NCBI GenBank assembly: GCA_002372175.1
Contig: DFIS01000007.1
Coordinates: 6,518 to 70,517, forward strand
From: Solobacterium sp. UBA3691
GTDB taxonomy: Bacteria; Bacillota_I; Bacilli_A; Erysipelotrichales; Erysipelotrichaceae
DNA length: 64,000 bases
Direction of reading: 5' to 3'
Positions 17,418 through 25,801 of this stretch are shown piece by piece. Position 1 is the stretch's first letter; each line of letters starts with the position of its first letter. Both the position numbers and the translations under genes were made by a program. The notes beneath the pieces are model-generated. The model was not told where the DNA came from and ran no database searches. It was given only the letters and a program-made list of their open reading frames with translations.

Positions 17418-18569
17418 ATGTTTTCTGCGCTTCTTGTGATCATCTATCTGTCATTTATCAGTCTGGGGCTTCCCGATGCGCTTCTGGGCAGTGCCTGGCC
17501 TGTCATGCATGTGCAGATCCATGCCGATATCGCCGATGCCGGTACCATAGCCATGATCATCAGTGCGATGACGGTCATCTCCAGCCTGAATGCGGACCGG
17601 ATGATCCGCAGGTTTACGACGGGCAGAGTGACCCTGGTCTCGGTGGCGATGACAGCAGCAGCGCTGTTTGGCTTTTCCTGTTCGCGTACGTTTCTGCAGC
17701 TTTGTCTCTGGGCGGTACCGTATGGCCTTGGGGCAGGGGCTGTCGACAGTGCGTTAAATAACTATGTTGCGCTGCATTACGAAAGCAGGCATATGTCCTG
17801 GCTGCACTGTTTCTGGGGTGTCGGTGCTTCCATCGGTCCCTATGTCATGGGTATGGCCCTGACAGGACAGGGCAGCTGGCCTCTGGGGTATCGGATCATC
17901 GGTGTTCTGCAGTGCATCCTGACAGCGGTGCTGTTTTTCAGCCTGCCGATGTGGAAGCACAGTGAGGATACCGAAACAGGCGGTAAAGCCCTCGGTTTTG
18001 CGAAAGCAGTGAAGATCCCCGGTGCCGCAAAGATCATGATTGCTTTTCTCTGCTACAGTGCAGCGGAGACTTCCGCCGGTCTCTGGGCCAGCAGTTATCT
18101 GACTGCCTACAGAGGCATCGAGCCGGAACAGGCTGCTTTCTGGGCATCTCTGTTCTACCTTGGCATTACCTGCGGCAGAGCTGTTTCGGGGTTTATCGCC
18201 GACCGTATCGGTGATAACGGAATGATCCGTCTTGGCCAGGGCATCATGTTTACGGGTGTGCTGATGATCCTTCTGCCGCTGCCGGAGATCTTTGCGCTGT
18301 GCGGTCTTACGGTCTTCGGTCTTGGCTGTGCACCGGTCTATCCCAGTATCATTCACTCCACGCCGGCACGCTTCGGCAGAGAGAATTCACAGGCACTTGT
18401 CGGCATCCAGATGGCTTCCGCATATACCGGCAGCACCCTGTTTCCCAAGCTCTTCGGCCTCATCACAAAGTACTTCGGGATAGGCTTGTATCCGGTGTTT
18501 CTGCTGGTGCTGACAGTGTGTCTGACAGGTATGACAGAAAGTGCATCAAGGCGTGCGTTAAATTCATGA
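17418..18569 (+). CDS. Major facilitator superfamily transporter
   Basis: This 383-residue, strongly hydrophobic protein has about 12 predicted membrane helices in two halves. Internal MFS-like features include a charged loop after helix 2 (NADRMIRRFTTGR) and another after helix 8 (SGFIADRIGDNG). The early motif SLGLPDALLGSAWP and the GLGAGAVDSALNNY segment resemble the FucP/YbjJ-like sugar branch, but the substrate cannot be stated. The ATG comes one base after the HAD phosphatase stop, so the two are coupled and may handle the same compound. Confidence 0.9.
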   Translation: MFSALLVIIYLSFISLGLPDALLGSAWPVMHVQIHADIADAGTIAMIISAMTVISSLNADRMIRRFTTGRVTLVSVAMTAAALFGFSCSRTFLQLCLWAVPYGLGAGAVDSALNNYVALHYESRHMSWLHCFWGVGASIGPYVMGMALTGQGSWPLGYRIIGVLQCILTAVLFFSLPMWKHSEDTETGGKALGFAKAVKIPGAAKIMIAFLCYSAAETSAGLWASSYLTAYRGIEPEQAAFWASLFYLGITCGRAVSGFIADRIGDNGMIRLGQGIMFTGVLMILLPLPEIFALCGLTVFGLGCAPVYPSIIHSTPARFGRENSQALVGIQMASAYTGSTLFPKLFGLITKYFGIGLYPVFLLVLTVCLTGMTESASRRALNS

Positions 18570-18586
18570 GACTTTTAAAAAAAGTG

Positions 18587-18614
18587 TTGAATAATCCCGC
18601 TGTTTTGTTAAGAT
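18587..18614 (+). promoter_or_regulatory. Promoter of small OB-like protein gene
   Basis: A TTGAAT -35 box (18587-18592) and a TAAGAT -10 box (18609-18614) are separated by 16 bases, 34 bases before the next start codon. Confidence 0.5.
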
Positions 18615-18647
18615 GACTTCGTAATCACCATAGAAAGAAATAAAAAT

Positions 18648-19112
18648 ATGGAAGTAAAGTATAAAGATTATTTTTCATTTGAGTCCATCCGTGATAAAGA
18701 TGGCGAGATCGTCTGTTATCATATAACGATGATCGGTACGGTTGAAGAGGCTGTGCGGATCAACGATGAGGAGACGATCGCTTTCGGCAAGCTGGTGATC
18801 CATAACCTTGACCGCCGTATCGGCACCCTGCTGGAACTGACCGGCAGCCGTACGTATTTCCATGATCATACATATCTGGAAGGGGTCGTCAATGTGATCC
18901 GTTTTGCGGCACATAAGCATCATATTCAGGAAGTAAAGGAGTTTACCGAAGGGGACAGGGTCCTGGTCGAAGGCAGAGCATATATCCGTGATGCCAGGGA
19001 TCCTTCCGTACGGCCGGAGCTGACGGTCAGCGTGACAGGCACATTCCTGCTGGGAAGAAAGCGGAATCTCTACAGAAGACAGAATCTGGTGCCTCAGGAA
19101 GGGATCGAGTAG
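18648..19112 (+). CDS. Uncharacterised small protein, possibly OB-fold
   Basis: This 154-residue soluble protein has no recognised family. It is strand-rich with alternating hydrophobic residues, a central His cluster (AAHKHHIQ) and a later DRVLVEGRAYIRD strand pair reminiscent of OB-fold proteins such as SSB. That similarity is structural guesswork. It has its own promoter and a strong terminator that begins inside the stop codon, so it is a single-gene unit. The ribosome-binding site is weak (AGAAAG). Confidence 0.7.
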   Translation: MEVKYKDYFSFESIRDKDGEIVCYHITMIGTVEEAVRINDEETIAFGKLVIHNLDRRIGTLLELTGSRTYFHDHTYLEGVVNVIRFAAHKHHIQEVKEFTEGDRVLVEGRAYIRDARDPSVRPELTVSVTGTFLLGRKRNLYRRQNLVPQEGIE

Positions 19113-19140
19113 TACAGACGCAAAAGTCTGTACTTTTTAA
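19111..19140 (+). terminator. Terminator after small OB-like protein gene
   Basis: A 9-bp stem (AGTACAGAC/GTCTGTACT) with a 6-base loop is followed by TTTTT. It overlaps the stop codon. Confidence 0.85.
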
Positions 19141-19198
19141 TTATTTTTGTCACACTGTGTACACAGGCGGTGTTTCTACAGTGAAGGATATCCGGAGA

Positions 19199-19204
19199 TA
19201 TAAT
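19199..19204 (+). promoter_or_regulatory. TATAAT -10 box of ECF sigma operon
   Basis: A perfect TATAAT lies only 16 bases before the sigma-factor ATG, so the mRNA leader would be about 10 bases and carries no visible ribosome-binding site. No convincing TTGACA -35 is present at the normal distance (TCTACA at 18 bases is closest). A small palindrome TGTGTACACA lies about 40 bases upstream. Confidence 0.5.
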
Positions 19205-19220
19205 AGATCTGTAAACGTTT

Positions 19221-19709
19221 ATGACAGCTGGTATTCGTGAAATCAAGGCAAGAAGGATCCTGGACACCTACGGTGACAGTCTTTTCAGACTGGCTGTGAT
19301 GTATACGCGCAATGAGGCGGACAGCCAGGAACTGGTACAGGATACAATCCTGCAGTATCTGCGGTATGAGCCTGATTTTGCGGATCATCAGCAGGAGAAA
19401 GCCTGGCTGATGAAGACCTGTGCCAATCTTTCAAGAAACCGCATCCGGTTTAACAGGCGCCATCTGACGGAAGAGATCGATGAACGTCTGGCCGGCAGCG
19501 AACATGAAGACCTGCGCTTTGTCTGGGAGGCAGTCAGTCAGCTGCCCAAGAAGTACCGGGAAGTGATCCACCTGTATTATCAGGAGGAATATACCTGTGC
19601 AGAGATCGCCGGGATCCTCGGACGCAGTGAGACAAGCATCAGGGCAGATCTTTCGCGGGGCAGGAAGAAACTGAAGGATATCCTGAAGGAGGTGTATGAC
19701 TTTGAATAA
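19221..19709 (+). CDS. RNA polymerase ECF-type sigma factor
   Basis: This 162-residue group 4 sigma factor has region 2 (about 8-70, with YGDSLFRLAVMYTRN and the QELVQDTILQYL segment) and region 4 (about 100-155, with LPKKYREVIHLYY and the helix-turn-helix CAEIAGILGRSETSIRADL). Such factors redirect RNA polymerase to a small regulon, usually under control of a co-encoded membrane protein. The next gene overlaps by 14 bases and encodes a one-pass membrane protein. The ATG lacks a Shine-Dalgarno sequence and sits close to the -10 box. Confidence 0.93.
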   Translation: MTAGIREIKARRILDTYGDSLFRLAVMYTRNEADSQELVQDTILQYLRYEPDFADHQQEKAWLMKTCANLSRNRIRFNRRHLTEEIDERLAGSEHEDLRFVWEAVSQLPKKYREVIHLYYQEEYTCAEIAGILGRSETSIRADLSRGRKKLKDILKEVYDFE

Positions 19710-20217
19710 ATATCAGAAACTGCAGGGTGAAATACATCTCAGCGAAGAACGGAAACAGGCTGTTCTGGCAAATCTCGCAGAAGCAGATCTGCGGCCGGTG
19801 CAAAAGAAGTTACCGGTGAAGATGATCCTGTCCCTGAGTGTGATGGTGCTGGCAGCCGTGCTGATCCTGCCGAGGAACCTGTATAAGGGCGCTTCCGGAG
19901 GGGCAGCTCCGATGCAGGCGGAACAGGCCGCGGAAACAGTGTCCGAGGACATGTATGCCTCAAATGAAGCAGAAAACATGCCCGAAGCGGCAGCTGCGGC
20001 AGAAGAGATCATGATCGTGATCGATGACACGGAAGTATACACCGATGCTGAATATACATACGCACACTTTGTGTATGACGGCAATGACTACATGGTATAC
20101 CGGGATTCCCGGCCGGAAATGGTTAACGACAGGGAGACCGAGAGTAAGCAGGAGGAAGATCCTGCACAGTGGATACGGGAATATCTGAATGAGATAAAGG
20201 GGAAAGAACATGAATAA
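19696..20217 (+). CDS. Single-pass membrane protein, probable anti-sigma partner
   Basis: The 173-residue protein has a cytoplasmic N-terminus of about 40 residues, one membrane segment (about 42-59, MILSLSVMVLAAVLIL) and an acidic outer part. Topology and position right after an ECF sigma gene (14-base overlap, AGGAGGT before the start) suggest it holds the sigma factor inactive. No zinc-binding HxxxCxxC anti-sigma motif is present, so the role is inferred from context only. Its 3' end overlaps the next gene by 8 bases. Confidence 0.75.
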   Translation: MTLNKYQKLQGEIHLSEERKQAVLANLAEADLRPVQKKLPVKMILSLSVMVLAAVLILPRNLYKGASGGAAPMQAEQAAETVSEDMYASNEAENMPEAAAAAEEIMIVIDDTEVYTDAEYTYAHFVYDGNDYMVYRDSRPEMVNDRETESKQEEDPAQWIREYLNEIKGKEHE

Positions 20218-21184
20218 GAGAATGATCATACCGGTACTGGCATTGATCCTGGCAGGATGTGCCAAGGGTTATTCCGGCGGGGCTGCTTCACCGTACACAC
20301 AGTACAATGCGGCTGACGGAACCGCATCCTATACTGAAGATGCAGAAGTATACTACGAAGAAGCCAAGGCCGCAGAGACAGAATCAATGGTCACGAATGA
20401 GACAGGAGACAGTGCCGACCCGGTACTGACCTCGGAGAAGCTTGTCTACCGCGGTTCACTGACGATCGAGACCCTGACCTATGCGGAAACGGTGGCGAAT
20501 ATCCGTGAGCGTATCGCTTCTTATAAAGGTATTATTCAGAGTGAATACGGGTCCAACAACGACAGAAGCTGGTACCGTCCTGATATAGGTAAAGGGACAT
20601 CCTACATGAATATGACGGTCAGGATCCCTACAGCCTCATTCCAGTCCTTCATGGAGGATATGGAAGGCACCGGCAAGGTCACCGGACGTTCGGTCAACGT
20701 GGAGAATATCTCCAGACAGTATGCGGACAATGCGGCTTTGATCCAGGCACTGGAGACACAGGAAGAGCGTCTGCTGGAGATGATGGATAAAGCTGAAACG
20801 ATCGAGGACATGATCGCTGTCGAAGCCAGACTGACGGAAGTACAGGCACAGCTGAACCAGAAGATGAGCTATCAGAACCAGATGGATACCGATGTCAATT
20901 ACTCCACCATAGATCTCTCGGTCCAGGAAGTACTGGAGTATACACCGGATCCCGATATCGAGCGCCGCGGTACCTTTGCGTACAGACTGCAGAATACGTT
21001 CAGGCAGACCTGGAACAGCTTCCTGAATCTGCTGGAAGGACTGCTGTTCGGCCTGATCAGACTGGTGCCGTATGTCGTAGTCTTCGGACCGATCATCTTC
21101 CTGCTGAAAAAGCTCTGGGGCAACCGCAAGCTGGGACTCCCGTTCCGTAAGAAAGACAAACAGCCAAAGGATACGCAGCAGTAA
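20210..21184 (+). CDS. DUF4349 lipoprotein
   Basis: The 324-residue protein begins with a lipoprotein signal ending in LAGC (lipidated Cys17). It then has a DUF4349-type domain: the KLVYRGSLTIET strand, an AETVANIRERI helix, and a long coiled-coil-like stretch (about 165-230, with ALETQEERLLEMM). A hydrophobic membrane segment lies near the C-terminus (about 280-300). Anchoring at both ends would keep the domain at the outer face of the membrane. DUF4349 proteins often sit with ECF sigma/anti-sigma pairs, as here, and may sense or respond to envelope stress. Confidence 0.88.
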   Translation: MNKRMIIPVLALILAGCAKGYSGGAASPYTQYNAADGTASYTEDAEVYYEEAKAAETESMVTNETGDSADPVLTSEKLVYRGSLTIETLTYAETVANIRERIASYKGIIQSEYGSNNDRSWYRPDIGKGTSYMNMTVRIPTASFQSFMEDMEGTGKVTGRSVNVENISRQYADNAALIQALETQEERLLEMMDKAETIEDMIAVEARLTEVQAQLNQKMSYQNQMDTDVNYSTIDLSVQEVLEYTPDPDIERRGTFAYRLQNTFRQTWNSFLNLLEGLLFGLIRLVPYVVVFGPIIFLLKKLWGNRKLGLPFRKKDKQPKDTQQ

Positions 21185-21192
21185 GCAATTAC

Positions 21193-21240
21193 AGTGTCTG
21201 TGATATGCATAAAATGTGCATAAACAGACACTTTTTGTTT
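21193..21240 (+). terminator. Terminator after DUF4349 operon
   Basis: A 9-bp stem (AGTGTCTGT/ACAGACACT) encloses a 22-base loop that can itself pair (TGCAT/TGCA) and is followed by TTTTTGTTT. The T-run merges with the -35 box of the rpsF promoter. Confidence 0.75.
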
Positions 21241-21266
21241 ACATTCATGGGATTCACTGGTATGAT
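21238..21266 (+). promoter_or_regulatory. Promoter of rpsF-ssb-rpsR
   Basis: TTTACA (21238-21243) and TATGAT (21261-21266) are separated by exactly 17 bases, with an extended TGG before the -10. This is a strong sigma-A promoter. Confidence 0.85.
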
Positions 21267-21289
21267 ATTTCGGCGAGTAGAAACGTGAA

Positions 21290-21325
21290 TTCTGCTCCTT
21301 GCCAGAAATGGCCGTTAGACCAGAA
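21290..21325 (+). promoter_or_regulatory. Candidate S6:S18 ribosomal-protein mRNA leader
   Basis: Between promoter and rpsF, an outer stem (TTCTG 21290-21294 with CAGAA 21321-21325) encloses a GCCA/TGGC hairpin with a GAAA loop, and a CCG triplet (21312-21314) follows on its 3' side. The known S6:S18 autoregulatory leader uses a stem with an exposed CCG that mimics the rRNA site. Position and motif agree; the exact fold is not verified. Confidence 0.45.
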
Positions 21326-21338
21326 GGAGGTGTACAAA

Positions 21339-21638
21339 ATGAAAAAGTATGAAGTCATGTACATCATTAATGCGTCCGTAGAGGAAGAAAAGCGCGCAGC
21401 TCTGATCGAATCCCTGTCCGGGATCATCACAAACCAGGGCGGTGCCATCGTCAAGACAGACGAGTGGGGCATGCGTGATTTTGCGTACGCTATTGATCAC
21501 ATGAACAAGGGTTATTATGTCGTAACAACTTTCGAAGCCGACAATGACTGCGTCAAAGAGTTTGACCGTCTGATGGGCATTAACCCGAACGTTGTTCGTT
21601 ACATGATCGTCCATCGTGAAGACCTGGAGAAGAAGTAA
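21339..21638 (+). CDS. rpsF: 30S ribosomal protein S6
   Basis: This 99-residue S6 binds S18 and the central domain of 16S rRNA. It starts MKKYEVMYII and has the family segment WGMRDFAYAIDHMNKGYY. I chose the ATG at 21339 because AAGGAGG precedes it; longer in-frame starts reach into the promoter. Its stop overlaps the ssb start (TAATG), giving the usual rpsF-ssb-rpsR order. Confidence 0.97.
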   Translation: MKKYEVMYIINASVEEEKRAALIESLSGIITNQGGAIVKTDEWGMRDFAYAIDHMNKGYYVVTTFEADNDCVKEFDRLMGINPNVVRYMIVHREDLEKK

Positions 21639-22102
21639 TGATCAACCGCGTTGTGCTTGTCGGAAGACTGACGAGAGACGTTGAAGTACGGAAAACACAG
21701 TCGGGCTTATCCGTCGCAACATTCACGGTTGCGTGCGACCGCCGTGGTTCCCGTGATGCTCAGGGTCAGACTGCAGATTTCATCAGCTGTGTTGCCTGGA
21801 GACAGAGTGCGGATTTCCTTGGTGCCTATGCCAGAAAGGGTGCTCTGATCGGTGTGGACGGAAGGATCCAGAGCCGTTCCTATGATGACAGAGACGGTAA
21901 GAAAGTCTATGTGACGGAAGTAGTCGCTGACAGTGTTCAGCTGCTTGAATCCCGTTCACAGAGCCAGAACCAGAGCCGTCCCGACAGCTTCCCTGCTTAT
22001 ACACCCGATCCGGGATATAACACAGGGGCTGACAGCTTCTCTGCAGATGATTTCAACACAGGTCCGAGTCTTGATATCTCAAGTGATGACCTGCCGTTCT
22101 AA
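21638..22102 (+). CDS. ssb: Single-stranded DNA-binding protein
   Basis: The 154-residue SSB has an N-terminal OB fold (about 1-107; NRVVLVGRLTRD, FISCVAW, VEVVAD-like strand VTEVVADSVQLL). A flexible Gln/Ser/Pro-rich linker leads to the acidic C-terminal tip DDLPF, which recruits replication and repair partners. It overlaps rpsF by one base and is expressed with two ribosomal protein genes. Confidence 0.97.
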   Translation: MINRVVLVGRLTRDVEVRKTQSGLSVATFTVACDRRGSRDAQGQTADFISCVAWRQSADFLGAYARKGALIGVDGRIQSRSYDDRDGKKVYVTEVVADSVQLLESRSQSQNQSRPDSFPAYTPDPGYNTGADSFSADDFNTGPSLDISSDDLPF

Positions 22103-22120
22103 AGAAAAGAGGAAACAGAA

Positions 22121-22351
22121 ATGGCATATAAGAAACAGAGAGTCGGCGGCAGAAAGGTCTGCTACTTTACAAAGAACAATATTACTTATATCGACTATAA
22201 GGATGTTGAACTGCTGAAGAAGTTCATCGCTCCCAACGGCAAGATCATGCCCCGCCGTGCTACCGGCACAAAAGCCAAGTATCAGAGAGAACTGGCTGTT
22301 GCGATCAAGCGTGCACGTCAGATGGCATTACTGCCTTACGTAGCTGACTAA
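22121..22351 (+). CDS. rpsR: 30S ribosomal protein S18
   Basis: The 76-residue S18 contains the family core (DYKDVELLKKFI, then RRATGTKAKYQRELAVAIKRARQMALLPY). It partners with S6 on the 30S platform. GAGGAAA precedes the ATG. It ends the rpsF operon before a strong terminator. Confidence 0.97.
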   Translation: MAYKKQRVGGRKVCYFTKNNITYIDYKDVELLKKFIAPNGKIMPRRATGTKAKYQRELAVAIKRARQMALLPYVAD

Positions 22352-22356
22352 TGAAG

Positions 22357-22380
22357 ATGACCCTGCGGGGTCATTTTTTA
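22357..22380 (+). terminator. Terminator after rpsR
   Basis: A 7-bp GC-rich stem (ATGACCC/GGGTCAT) with a 4-base loop is followed by six T residues. Confidence 0.9.
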
Positions 22381-22422
22381 TATGTATACGGGCTCCTGTC
22401 GCAGTTTTCAGGATGTCTATGG

Positions 22423-22428
22423 TATAAT
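22423..22428 (+). promoter_or_regulatory. Extended -10 promoter of yybS-gdpP operon
   Basis: TATAAT is preceded by TGG, an extended -10 element; the -35 region is poor. It lies 47 bases before the yybS start. Confidence 0.55.
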
Positions 22429-22474
22429 AGTGTTCATTCAAAGAGTCTTTTTGCGTGCTTCTTTGGGAGTATTT

Positions 22475-23419
22475 ATGAATAACAACGTTAGAAAACTGAC
22501 AGACGGCGCAATGATGACTGCGATCGTCGGACTGCTGCTTGTGATCAACCGCCAGTTTGCCGGGATCCTCGAGGATATGTTGCTTTTCCTGTTCCCGCTG
22601 CCGATGGTGTTCTTCACAGCCAAATACGGATGGAAGGACGGTCTGCTTCCGTTTGCGGCGATCGTACTGCTGACGGTCGTTCTCGGCACCCCGCAGACGA
22701 TCTTCTACGTGGCATCGGAGAGCCTGATCGGCCTGATCTACGGAAACGGTATCCGCAGTAAGTATTCAAGCAAGAAACTGGCTGTGATCACGATCGCTGC
22801 GGCGGTCATCGTCAACCTGGTGACAGGTATCGTGCTGGCTTCGTTTTTCGGATATAACATTGCCGAAGAGATCGGGGCTTTGCAGGATGTGATGAATCAG
22901 GTATATCTGTCTTCCGGGACTTCGGCTCCGGCGGGACTGGACATGCCCAGTTTTCTGTTTACGGTATATGTAGTCTCAACGATCATGCTGGGTGTGATGC
23001 AGGGCTTTATCACACATGTGGTTTCCCGGGCAATGCTCAAGAGAATGCGCTTTGAAGTGCCTGCGGGATCACCGGCTGCGATCTACAATCCGCCGAAGTG
23101 GACGGGCTATCTGGCCTTTGCGGGAATGATGCTGTATCTGGTCACGATCTCCCGCAATTTCGGCAGTCCCGAACTGATGAGTGCTCTGCAGGGCATTGGT
23201 ATGGTCGGTGTCATGTATCTGGTATTCTACGGCTATGTCAGAGTGATCCTGTTTGCCAGAGGCGGTTCCCGCGGCAAGCGTCTTCTGTTTATGATCCTTG
23301 GCATCATGCTGGTGCTTTCGGCATCGCTGGCGATGGCTTTTGTTGGCTTCCTGTATATCACGACAGGGGTGTTTGATAAGATGACTAAAGGAGCGGCTCA
23401 TGGGCAAGAAACTGACTGA
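22475..23419 (+). CDS. yybS: YybS-like DUF2232 membrane protein
   Basis: The 314-residue protein has about eight hydrophobic segments and the DUF2232 look: LTDGAMMTAI at the start, a PLPMVFFTAKYGWKDG loop, and a C-terminal multi-helix region. YybS lies just upstream of gdpP in many Firmicutes, as here (20-base overlap). It resembles energy-coupling-factor S components, but its substrate is unknown. The start at 22475 has TGGGAG upstream; the open frame extends to 22382 without a site. Confidence 0.85.
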   Translation: MNNNVRKLTDGAMMTAIVGLLLVINRQFAGILEDMLLFLFPLPMVFFTAKYGWKDGLLPFAAIVLLTVVLGTPQTIFYVASESLIGLIYGNGIRSKYSSKKLAVITIAAAVIVNLVTGIVLASFFGYNIAEEIGALQDVMNQVYLSSGTSAPAGLDMPSFLFTVYVVSTIMLGVMQGFITHVVSRAMLKRMRFEVPAGSPAAIYNPPKWTGYLAFAGMMLYLVTISRNFGSPELMSALQGIGMVGVMYLVFYGYVRVILFARGGSRGKRLLFMILGIMLVLSASLAMAFVGFLYITTGVFDKMTKGAAHGQETD

Positions 23420-25376
23420 TCTCAGAAACATCCTCTACGGTATTACCGGTCTCGAAGCTCTGGTCTCGCTGTTTTTCCGCGAGGCTCTCGGGCCTTTCTT
23501 CTGGGTCGGTATTCTGCTGTCGGCAGGGCAGCTGATCATTCTGTACTACCTGTTTGACCGCTTTGAGAGTTATACCGTGGAGCGCTCATCGACCGTGCGT
23601 GACAGTATGAGCAATGCGGCGGCGGAAGCTTTCCTGTACGGCGAAGTGGGCATGGTCGGCTATGATGACGAACATGTCGTGACCTGGATGAGTGATCTGT
23701 TTGAAAAGCGCGGGATCAACCGTGTTGAACGTAAACTGCTGCCGTGGCTTCCGGAAGCGGATGATCTGGTCAGCGGTGTGGCGGACAAGGCAACTGCCAG
23801 GCTGGATGACCGTGTCTATGAGATCACCAAGAAAGAGGATGACCGGGTACTGTTCTTCAAGGATATTACCGAAACGGAAAAGTACAAACAGCTCTATGCG
23901 GATGAGCGTCCGGTCGTGGGTCTGGCATCCCTGGACAACTATGAAGAGAGTACACAGTACGAGGATGAAGCGGTTGTTTCGGCGATCAATATAGCGGTTC
24001 GTACACCTTTGACGGAGTACTGTAAGGATCACGGGATCCTGATCCGCAGAGTAAATAACTACAGATATATGCTCATGCTTAACGAGAAGATCTACAGCGA
24101 ACTGGCGGCAGATCATTTCTCGATCGTCAATACGGTGCGCAGAGCTGCCCAGAAGCAGGATGTGACGATCACCCTGTCGATGGCTTTTGCGATGGATGCG
24201 CCGAACTACCAGCAGCTGGATGATATGGTCACAAGACTGCTGGATCTTGCGCAGTCCCGCGGCGGTGACCAGGTTGCTGTGCAGAAGGGATCCAACGACG
24301 TCAGATACTTCGGCGGTTCCAGCGAGGCTGCCGAGAAGCGTTCACGTGTGCGTGTCAGAGTCATGGCACATTCCCTGCGTGAACTGATCGCAAGGTCATC
24401 CAATGTCATCATCTGCGGACATAAGGAGATGGATTTTGACTGTCTCGGTTCTGCCCTTGGCATGGCAAGGATCTGCGAGGCCATGAACAGACCGTGCGTG
24501 ATCATTGAAAAGACCGGCGGTATTGAAGAGAAACTGAAGGCAGCTGTAAACAGGCATATCGATGCCCTGAACGAAGAAGTGCACTTCGTGACCGAGAGTG
24601 AAGCACTGAACCAGCTGCAGGAGAAGACACTGGTGATCATGGTCGACCACTACAGTGCGAAGACTTCCAACGGGCAGAAGGTCCTGGATGCGGCTTCCCG
24701 TGTGGCAATTATTGACCACCACAGAAGGACCAGCGATATCGGTGTCAAACCGGTGTTTGTCTATATCGAAGCAGGTGCCAGCAGTGCCTGTGAACTGATC
24801 ACGGAACTGATTCCGTATATCTCCAACCGTATTGAACTGAGCGAGATCGATGCGACGTTCATGCTGGCGGGAATGACGATCGATACCCAGAGATTCCGGG
24901 CCAGGACCGGTGTCAGAACGTTTGAGGCGGCGAGCTCTCTGCGGCGTATGGGAGCCAACCAGCAGCTTGTGGATGAGTACCTGAAGGACAGCTACAGTGA
25001 GTATGCGCTGAAAGCCAGGGTGATCTCCTGCAGTAAACGGATCACAGACGGGATCATTCTGGTGCCGTATAAGGATGGCATCCTGACAAGAACGATGCTG
25101 TCGCAGGTGGCAGACAGTCTGCTGGATATACAGAATGTGGATGCGGTGTTTGCGATTGCCGGCATTGATGACGGAGTTACGGCTGTCAGTGCCCGCTCCA
25201 ACGGACGGATCAACGTTCAGATCATCATGGAGAAGATGAATGGCGGCGGACATATGACGGCGGCTGCTGTACAGATCCCGGATACGACCGTGGATCGTGT
25301 TGAGAACGAGCTGAAGGAAAAGCTCGATGAGTATTTCGAGGAGATGAAAGACGATGAAGGTAATACTGAAGAGTGA
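23400..25376 (+). CDS. gdpP: Cyclic-di-AMP phosphodiesterase GdpP
   Basis: GdpP hydrolyses c-di-AMP to pApA and so controls osmotic balance, wall stress and beta-lactam tolerance. The 658-residue protein has two N-terminal membrane helices (about 10-52), a PAS-like region (about 80-160) and a degenerate GGDEF domain (about 170-300). The DHH domain carries the metal-site motifs GHKEMDFD (340-347), VDHYS (about 415-419) and IDHH (438-441). The DHHA1 domain ends with GGGHMTAAAVQI. All catalytic Asp/His residues are present. It overlaps yybS upstream and rplI downstream (23 bases), so the three are co-translated. Confidence 0.96.
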   Translation: MGKKLTDLRNILYGITGLEALVSLFFREALGPFFWVGILLSAGQLIILYYLFDRFESYTVERSSTVRDSMSNAAAEAFLYGEVGMVGYDDEHVVTWMSDLFEKRGINRVERKLLPWLPEADDLVSGVADKATARLDDRVYEITKKEDDRVLFFKDITETEKYKQLYADERPVVGLASLDNYEESTQYEDEAVVSAINIAVRTPLTEYCKDHGILIRRVNNYRYMLMLNEKIYSELAADHFSIVNTVRRAAQKQDVTITLSMAFAMDAPNYQQLDDMVTRLLDLAQSRGGDQVAVQKGSNDVRYFGGSSEAAEKRSRVRVRVMAHSLRELIARSSNVIICGHKEMDFDCLGSALGMARICEAMNRPCVIIEKTGGIEEKLKAAVNRHIDALNEEVHFVTESEALNQLQEKTLVIMVDHYSAKTSNGQKVLDAASRVAIIDHHRRTSDIGVKPVFVYIEAGASSACELITELIPYISNRIELSEIDATFMLAGMTIDTQRFRARTGVRTFEAASSLRRMGANQQLVDEYLKDSYSEYALKARVISCSKRITDGIILVPYKDGILTRTMLSQVADSLLDIQNVDAVFAIAGIDDGVTAVSARSNGRINVQIIMEKMNGGGHMTAAAVQIPDTTVDRVENELKEKLDEYFEEMKDDEGNTEE

Positions 25377-25800
25377 TGTAAAGAAAGTCGGTAAGAAGGG
25401 CGAGATCGTTGAAGTGGCTGACGGTTATGCCAGAAACTTTCTGATTGCCAGAGGTCTGGCTGTAGCCGCTACAGAGAAGAGCCGCGAGATCCTTGCGGAA
25501 GAGAAGAAACAGGAAGCGATCCTGGATGAGGAAAGACGTCAGGAAGCCGTTGCCCTTGCGGAAAGACTGAAGACGATGATCTTTAACTTCCAGGTAAAGT
25601 CCGGTAAGGACGGCAGAGTGTTCGGCTCCGTATCAACGAAGCAGATCGTTGAAGAACTGGCCAGGCATGATATCAAGGTCGACAAGAAGAAGTTCCTGGA
25701 TACAGCACCGATCGTCAGTCTCGGTGTAACGAAAGTCAGAGTGGAACTCTATAAGGGAGTTATTGCGACAGTATCCTGCAATCTTAAAGGAAGTGAGTAA
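25354..25800 (+). CDS. rplI: 50S ribosomal protein L9
   Basis: The 148-residue L9 has the N-terminal RNA-binding domain (MKVILKSDVKKVGKKG, DGYARNFLI), the long connecting helix and the C-terminal domain with GKDGRVFGSVS. It starts inside the end of gdpP and is followed by dnaB one base after its stop, the conserved gdpP-rplI-dnaB order. Confidence 0.97.
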   Translation: MKVILKSDVKKVGKKGEIVEVADGYARNFLIARGLAVAATEKSREILAEEKKQEAILDEERRQEAVALAERLKTMIFNFQVKSGKDGRVFGSVSTKQIVEELARHDIKVDKKKFLDTAPIVSLGVTKVRVELYKGVIATVSCNLKGSE

Positions 25801-25801
25801 T

